Shown piece by piece: positions 59,085-64,000 of a DNA stretch of 64,000 bases. Under the pieces are notes generated by a model that was not told the DNA's origin, searched no databases, and saw nothing but the letters and a program-made list of their open reading frames with translations. The stretch is from assembly GCA_963787285.1 (NCBI GenBank), contig CAWBCM010000011.1:1-64000 (forward strand), in the 5' to 3' direction. Each line of letters starts with the position of its first letter. The first letter of the stretch is position 1. Both the position numbers and the translations under genes were made by a program. The stretch comes from JAHEJN01 sp963787285 (GTDB taxonomy: Bacteria; Actinomycetota; Acidimicrobiia; Acidimicrobiales; JAHEJN01).

Positions 59085-60059
59085 TTGTGCATGACGGGGA
59101 CGTTGTCCTTGAGCGTGGCGATTGGTGTTGACCATCCGAGTGCGCCGTGTGCTCGGTGGTGATTGTAGAAGTGGACGAAGTGGTCGTAGTCGACTGTGCG
59201 TTCGTGGTCGGTGTGCCAGTCGCGGATGTAGGCCCATTCCTCGAGCAGGATCCGGTGGAATCGTTCGACCTTGCCGTTGGTCTGTGGCCGGTAGGGCCGG
59301 GTGAACTTCGCGGTGATGCCGGCGTTGGTCGAGGCGTGTGCGCCAGAGCCGTGATCGGTAGCAGGAACCGTTGTCGGTGATCACTCGTTCGACGGTGATG
59401 CCGTGGTCGTTGAACCAGGCGTTCGCTCGGTCCCAGAACCCGACGGCGGTGACGGCTTGTTCGTTGGCGTGGATCTCGGAGTAGACGAGTCGGGTGCGGT
59501 CATCGAGCGCGGAGTGGAGGAACCGGTATCCCGTCGATGATCGCGCTGCGGTCGGGGCGTTGCCTCGGCCGTGGATCCGCCAGCCGCCACCGTCGGGGAT
59601 GCCGGCGAGCTTCTTGACATCGACATGGATCAGCTCGCCAGGTCGATCACGTTGATAGCGGACCACTGGTCGGTTCGGTGGCTCGGTCACCCGAGTCGAG
59701 CCGGCCGAGTCCTTCGCTGGTCAGGATCTTCTGCACCGTCGACGCGGCCAGGCCGACTTCGTGAGCCGATGTGATCGGCACCCCACCGACGCTGTCGTGC
59801 GCAGCTCGATGATCCGGCGACGACACTCATCTGGCGTCGCGTTCGGTGACCGATGCGGCCGCGACGACCGATCCAACAGCCCGGAGTCACCTTCGGCGAG
59901 GAACCGGTCGCGCCACTTGCGGACGGTCTTGGCGTCGACCTGGAACCGGTCCGCGGTGGCCTCGATCGTCCAGCCTCGCTCGAGCACACAGGCGACCATC
60001 TTGCGGCGACCCTGCGGTGTCAGCGACGCGTTCGGGTGCTGGGTTCTAGCGTGAGCCAT
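59081..60059 (-). CDS. IS481-type DDE transposase (frameshifts)
   Basis: About 326 residues across three frames. The N-terminal HTH region reads KMVACVLERGWTIEATADRF and VDAKTVRKWRDRFL. The DDE core has PGELIHVDVKKLAG (first Asp), ERVITDNGSCYRS (second Asp) and QTNGKVERFHRILLEEWAYI (Glu). The C-terminus ends GWSTPIATLKDN and VPVMHN. Its stop TAG is formed by the flanking CTAG, not by the element itself. Breaks near 59350 and 59700 are probably sequence errors; a programmed shift is less likely in this family. Confidence 0.82.
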
Positions 60060-60177
60060 CGAGCTCTCCTTGCGAGTGGTGTGCGTTGTCGAAGACCCAC
60101 AGCCTCGCTCGGAGGGCTCACCTATTCAGCGGACCAACAATCCCATCCCGCCAGGGACAACGTCCCGGTCGTCACAA
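59085..60177 (-). mobile_element. IS481-family insertion sequence
   Basis: A 1.09-kb element with imperfect terminal inverted repeats. The left end TTGTGCATGACGGGGACGTT and the right end (inverted) TTGTGACGACCGGGACGTT both continue GTCC. It is flanked by direct CTAG (59081-59084 and 60178-60181; the match extends to ACTAG). CTAG targets are known for IS481-type elements. One transposase gene fills it. Confidence 0.88.
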
Positions 60178-60829
60178 CTAGGTGCTCGTCACAGCCTTGT
60201 GCCCGAGGATGCAATGAGCACCGAACCGCACCTGGTCGTTTCGTTCGGTGCGGGTGTCGGTGAACCCCTCGTTACAGAACGCGGCCTGCAGGTCGGCAAG
60301 CTCATGGAAATGGAACCCCTCGGCATTGCGCCGGTTTGAAGCCCATGAAGTTCTCCCGTACGGGAACGTGACCGCCGCCAGACCACCCGACTTCAGGACT
60401 CGATACATCTCGGTGAACACCACTGCAGGGTCCTCGATCACATACATCGTGGCGACCGTGCATGCTTTGTCGAACGGTCGCGTGCTCGTTCGACAGGCGA
60501 TCGCCGCACCAGGGGTCACCAGATGCAGGCTCACTCGCCCGTCCGAGATGGCCTCAGCGTTCTTCTTCGACGCCATCTCCGGCAGCGCGGATCTCCGAGA
60601 CCTCGACTCCCGTGACGTGGCCCTTCGGTGCCAGAGTTGCGAGCAGTCGATGTTCGCGCCGTTGCCGAACCCGACTTCCAAGATCTCGTCGTCTGGGTCC
60701 ACTTCCATGAGGTCTGCGGTCCAACGAGCACGAGCGATTGTCGACGTCGCCATCCCGCGGAACAACACCTTGCCGCAGGAGCCCCCTCGGGTGCTGCAAC
60801 TGCTTGACGATGCCGCACAACAGGCCCAT
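60178..60829 (-). CDS. Class I SAM-dependent methyltransferase (frameshifts)
   Basis: About 217 residues when two or three shifts are repaired (near 60780, 60655 and 60580). It starts MGLLCGIVKQLQHPRG, then RWTADLMEVDPDDEILEVGF with the SAM loop GFGNGANI, then PFDKACTVATMYVIEDPAVV and EMYRVLKSGGLAAVTFPYG. The substrate is unknown. The stop TAG lies in the right-hand CTAG copy, so before the insertion this gene and recA converged on one CTAG. It may be intact in the organism. Confidence 0.65.
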
Positions 60830-61607
60830 GGCACACCTCGTTTCGGCCCGATTCCGACTGTCACAGTTTCACATGCGCTGCCGCGTCGTCCAGCGTCGAG
60901 AACGCCAACCAGACCGCGACATTCTCGCCGCAGAACGCAACTAGCTGGCTGGGCTGGGGCGCTGGCCCCGCACGGTCCGACCGCCCATAACCGGCGAAGT
61001 CGAGTGGGTAGCGCAGCTCGGAGCCCAATCGATAATCACGTTCCTCGGCCGGGCTCAGCAGCGTCCCGGAACGGCACGTGGCGCGGTTCGGAGGCCACCG
61101 TCCGCAACGATGCAGCGCCGGTCTCGGAGACCGAAGGCCAGAGCTCTTGAACCGGGGTGACTCATGATTAGGGCAAGACAGCGTCGGGAACGTTGATCGT
61201 GATCTCCCCACAGGCCGTTGTCTCAGGACAGGTTTGCCGCGTTTACGCCGGGATCCGAGTCGTCAGCGATCTCGGCGGGATGGCCGCCCAAGATCCAACA
61301 TTCCATCCAACAAATTCGGCGGCACCAGGCGAATCCAACATCACCCGACGGACGGCCCACCGGACAAACAGCAGGTCACGGCCCTAGAACGCGTTCAGCG
61401 GACGGCTTCGACCCGACTCATAATCCTTCGGTCGGGTTCGATCCCCGCCGAGCCCACGGTAGGTGACCTGCGAGCTTTTTGATCTCCGTGTCGACTGATC
61501 CGCTTCGGAATCTCAAAATCCTGCCAGCGGTCTGTCGATGAGGGCGAGGAAGGCGGGCGTGTACAGGACACGCCGATCCTCTGGCCTGCTGCGATGAGCT
61601 CAGCGCG
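60830..61607. other. Gene-poor 780-base stretch with a tRNA-like 3' half
   Basis: No convincing coding frame is seen on either strand. At 61415-61456 the sequence GACTCATAATCC, then GGGTTCGATCCCCGC and CGAGCCCA, resembles the anticodon loop (CAT), T arm and acceptor 3' strand of a tRNA. No matching 5' half (GGGCTCG and a D arm) is found upstream. It may be a tRNA remnant or a former attachment site. Confidence 0.4.
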
Positions 61608-62615
61608 TCACCATTGCTCGTCGCGCAATTCCCGCGACAACAGATCGAGCACAGCCTGACGAGCTTCCTTTCCCTCGTGGAGCACTGCGCAGACCTCAGC
61701 GGTGATCGGCATCTCGACACCGACCCGTTCCGCGAGGGCGCGCGCCGAGAGGCTGGTCACTACGCCCTCGGTTACCTTGTCCGTCTCTGACAAGATCTCA
61801 TCGAGGGTCCGGCCCTGGCCGATCGCGAGGCCGACGGCTCGATTCCGAGACAGATCGCCCGTCGACGTGAGCACCAGATCGCCCATCCCTGACAGGCCGG
61901 CAAAAGTGAGCGGATCCCCACCACGGGCGACGCCGAGCCTGGTGATCTCGGCCAGGCCACGTGTGATCAACGCAGCTCGGGTGTTTCGACCGAAACCGAG
62001 TCCGTCCGAGATCCCGACCGCGATCGCGATGACGTTCTTGAGGGCCCCGCCGAGCTCTGCGCTGATCCTGTCGCGTGACGAGTAGACGCGGAACGATCCC
62101 GTAGAGAACAGATCGCGGACGCGTTGCACCGCGTCGTGGTTCTCACCTGCCGCGACGACGGCGCTCGGCTGGTCGGCTGCCACCTCAGCGGCAAACGACG
62201 GGCCCGACAGCACGACGATTCGTTCCTCGGCAACCCCGAGTTCGGCGAGGATCTCGCTCGGCGTCAACAACGTGTCGAGTTCGATGCCCTTCGACACCGT
62301 GACGACGACCGACGGCTGGCCGAGCGCCTCCCGAGCAGTGTCGAGCACGGACCGCATGTGCTGGGTCGGGATCGCATTGACGACGATGTCGGCGTGCTCG
62401 ATCGCTCGATGCACGTCACCGGTCGCATCGAGGTCGGGTCCGAGCTCGACACCGGCCAGAAAGGTGCGGTTCTCGTGGCGGTTGACGATGTCATCGACCA
62501 CCTCGGGCTCACGGGCCCACATGAGCGTTGGTACACCTTGGGTCACGAGCAGCCGCGCGAGCGCAGTTCCCCATGCTCCCGCTCCGATCACCGACGTTCG
62601 TGATTGGTTGTCCAC
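61608..62615 (-). CDS. gpsA: Glycerol-3-phosphate dehydrogenase [NAD(P)+]
   Basis: A 335-residue enzyme that makes sn-glycerol-3-phosphate from dihydroxyacetone phosphate for phospholipid synthesis. The nucleotide site is SVIGAGAWGTALA. LSGPSFAAEVA, the catalytic lysine in GGALKNVIAIAVGISDGL and FAGLSGMGDLVLT are diagnostic. The GTG start follows GGGGAGG. It is intact and complete. Confidence 0.95.
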   Translation of the reverse strand: MDNQSRTSVIGAGAWGTALARLLVTQGVPTLMWAREPEVVDDIVNRHENRTFLAGVELGPDLDATGDVHRAIEHADIVVNAIPTQHMRSVLDTAREALGQPSVVVTVSKGIELDTLLTPSEILAELGVAEERIVVLSGPSFAAEVAADQPSAVVAAGENHDAVQRVRDLFSTGSFRVYSSRDRISAELGGALKNVIAIAVGISDGLGFGRNTRAALITRGLAEITRLGVARGGDPLTFAGLSGMGDLVLTSTGDLSRNRAVGLAIGQGRTLDEILSETDKVTEGVVTSLSARALAERVGVEMPITAEVCAVLHEGKEARQAVLDLLSRELRDEQW

Positions 62616-62650
62616 TGCGACCTCCCCGTTCGGCAGGAGACTCGGAACGC

Positions 62651-62956
62651 TCAGTCGTCCCGACGCGTGAGCGAGGTCATGATCCCCTCGTATCGGTCAT
62701 GGAGACCGGGTCGAGACACAATCCGGGAATCCATCAAGTCAGTGCTTGCGTCTGCGGGCGTGGCGCCGTCGCGGCGGTGCCAGCGCCAGTGGAACCCAGC
62801 TCCAATGAGAAGCAGAGCGATGGCGATGATCGCGAGTTGGTCCACCACGAAAACCCCGAACACCAGGCACAGAGCGCCCGCCGTGTAGAAGATCAAGTGG
62901 ATTGCCTCGGCCCGCCTCACGTGATGATCGTCGCACAGACTCCACTCGATTGCCAC
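62651..62956 (-). CDS. Small two-helix membrane protein
   Basis: A 101-residue protein with two adjacent membrane helices (IHLIFYTAGALCLVFGVFVV and LAIIAIALLLIGAGFHW) and a charged C-terminal tail. GTG 62956 follows AGGGG closely. No family is recognised. It lies between gpsA and the channel-like gene on the same strand. Confidence 0.65.
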   Translation of the reverse strand: MAIEWSLCDDHHVRRAEAIHLIFYTAGALCLVFGVFVVDQLAIIAIALLLIGAGFHWRWHRRDGATPADASTDLMDSRIVSRPGLHDRYEGIMTSLTRRDD

Positions 62957-62977
62957 GCCCCTCGTTGGAACCGAAGG

Positions 62978-64000
62978 TCACCGGCGAAAGAGCTTTGGGC
63001 GGACGTACCGGTGGCTGGTGCCGAACCACGGCGAGGGGGGAGCCGAGGTCAGGCTCAGCAGTGCGTACAGCACGGTCTCGTAGTTCACCCGCCAGCCGGC
63101 GAAGTCGCGCCACGCCTGGTCGAGGTCGCTCACGAGGGGGACACCGCTTGCGTCCAAGCTGGCACAGAGTGCGTCGTATCGTTCCCGTTCGAAGCCGATG
63201 GGGTCGGTGGGCTCGGGATAGGGCTCATAGACCACACCGAAGACCTCCGCGATGCGACGAAGCGCCGTGTATCCCGAACGGATCATCAGCTGTGCCTCCG
63301 ACGACGACGGCGCGTCGATTGTCGACTGGTACAGGGCGGCCACATCGAGCGCGACGCCCGACGACACGACCCACGAGCGGTTCGGCTGGATCGAGCGGAA
63401 GAAATTGAGCGCGGCAAACGTGGTGTGGGCCTCCTCGAGCTCTCGGAAGAACTGCTCCCACTCGTCCCAGAATCCGTCCAGCACATCGGGACGACCGATG
63501 GTCCAGATCCGCGTGATCATCGTTTCGGGATCGGGCGGTGCGCCGTCGGGGAACGAGGAAGAACGCGTCGGTTCCGCCATTACGTGGAAGCGGGAGATCA
63601 ATGCCTCGCGACGGCTGAACGCGGCGTACATGGTGGGGAGAAAACTGATCAGCAACGCAACCAGACCCAAGCCGAGCAGTCCCTCGACGATGGCAAGGTT
63701 GGCGGCGAACACGCTGTCGGTCGAGCGGATGCCGAGTGTCGTCAGGGACGACCCCGACAGCAGGATCGAGTCCTCGAGCGAACCGACGTCGAGCGCCCAG
63801 AACATCACCGCGAAACCGATGGTGATGAAGACGGCCCACAGCAGGGGCAAGAGCATCAGAGTGAAGGGGGCGTACCGAGCGAGCACTCGGTCCTTGGCGC
63901 GCCAATCGCTCCGCAGCTTCACCGGCACCTCGAAGAGCGCCCGCATCACGATGAACAGCACCCGTACCAGCCAGACCTGCTCGGCTCGCGGCACGACCAC
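62978..64000 (-). CDS. Ion-channel-like membrane protein (5' end outside window)
   Basis: 340 residues are visible, running in from the right edge. Three or four membrane helices include FTLMLLPLLWAVFITIGFAV and LLGLGLVALLISFLPTMYAA. Between them LLSGSSLTTLGI resembles a two-helix potassium-channel pore with a degenerate filter. The C-terminal 190 residues are soluble and helical (WEQFFRELEEAHTTFAALNF). A cation-channel-like role is suggested, but the filter TLG lacks the GYG of potassium channels. Confidence 0.7.
   Translation of the reverse strand: MVVPRAEQVWLVRVLFIVMRALFEVPVKLRSDWRAKDRVLARYAPFTLMLLPLLWAVFITIGFAVMFWALDVGSLEDSILLSGSSLTTLGIRSTDSVFAANLAIVEGLLGLGLVALLISFLPTMYAAFSRREALISRFHVMAEPTRSSSFPDGAPPDPETMITRIWTIGRPDVLDGFWDEWEQFFRELEEAHTTFAALNFFRSIQPNRSWVVSSGVALDVAALYQSTIDAPSSSEAQLMIRSGYTALRRIAEVFGVVYEPYPEPTDPIGFERERYDALCASLDASGVPLVSDLDQAWRDFAGWRVNYETVLYALLSLTSAPPSPWFGTSHRYVRPKLFRR

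Noticed and set aside
59085..60059. Programmed frameshifting in the transposase
   Set aside because: IS481-family transposases use one frame, and no slippery site with a downstream structure was seen at the breaks.
61415..61456. Functional tRNA-Met gene
   Set aside because: No acceptor 5' strand or D arm could be placed upstream at any reasonable distance.

Overview
The window is 64 kb of high-GC, gene-dense bacterial chromosome. The organism looks like an uncultured or little-studied actinobacterium of the Acidimicrobiia (Ilumatobacter-like) type. The basis is the codon use, frequent GTG starts, many GTGA/ATGA start-stop overlaps, a CarD regulator, DUF3052, a DUF2510-like GWW..DGKWYPPE motif, a SigE-family ECF factor and an actinobacterial LexA box before recA. 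This placement is an inference from gene content; no rRNA is present.

Layout. 0-7.4 kb: gltX, a YdcF/SanA-like protein, tRNA-Gln and tRNA-Glu, a small P-loop kinase, then a reverse-strand run of an SLC13 permease, a HisI-type cyclohydrolase and a Thr-Pro-rich membrane protein, then a CaiB-type CoA transferase. 7.4-12.4 kb: a small HTH protein with a palindromic operator, a reductive-dehalogenase-like protein built from two copies of its core domain, an LAETG-anchored fasciclin protein, and a GrdB/PrdB-family protein with an apparent in-frame selenocysteine UGA. 12.5-20.1 kb: a class C beta-lactamase-like secreted protein, a lipoprotein, a GNAT fragment and three GT4 glycosyltransferases, then tRNA-Pro. 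20.4-27 kb: two secreted proteins that share a C-terminal repeat domain flank a coupled operon of a membrane protein, a lipid-A-type acyltransferase and a PAP2-UPF0104 fusion. 27-34 kb: carD, a PaaI thioesterase, a DNA methyltransferase with a nuclease-like tail plus two linked unknown genes, a HIT protein and a glutaminyl cyclase. 35-43 kb: reverse transsulfuration (cystathionine beta-synthase and a gamma-synthase/lyase), class I fumarase, and an HD-GYP/pentapeptide-repeat protein. 43-54 kb: GNAT, MFS, NUDIX, DUF3052, a lipoprotein metallopeptidase, an acyl-CoA synthetase and a SigE-type ECF sigma factor coupled to a membrane protein. 54.3-57.8 kb: a trypsin-like protease with the same C-terminal repeat, flanked by two copies of the msrB 3' end. 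58-60.2 kb: recA, then an IS481-type insertion sequence exactly at the CTAG shared by the recA and methyltransferase stop codons. 60-64 kb: a decayed intergenic stretch, gpsA and membrane proteins.

Two points affect how this should be read. First, at least a dozen otherwise convincing genes are split by single-base frameshifts. Their spans are mostly 3n+1 long, which implies inserted bases. recA alone has four such shifts, so most are probably sequence errors and I have joined the pieces. Second, many same-strand neighbours overlap by 1-4 bases at ATGA, GTGA or TGATG, which supports the operon and start-site calls.

The most notable observations are the UGA-containing GrdB-like gene with a hairpin just downstream, the doubled RdhA-like protein, the methyltransferase-linked three-gene unit, the protease cassette inside a duplicated msrB end, and the insertion sequence whose target duplication restores the stop codons of both neighbouring genes.
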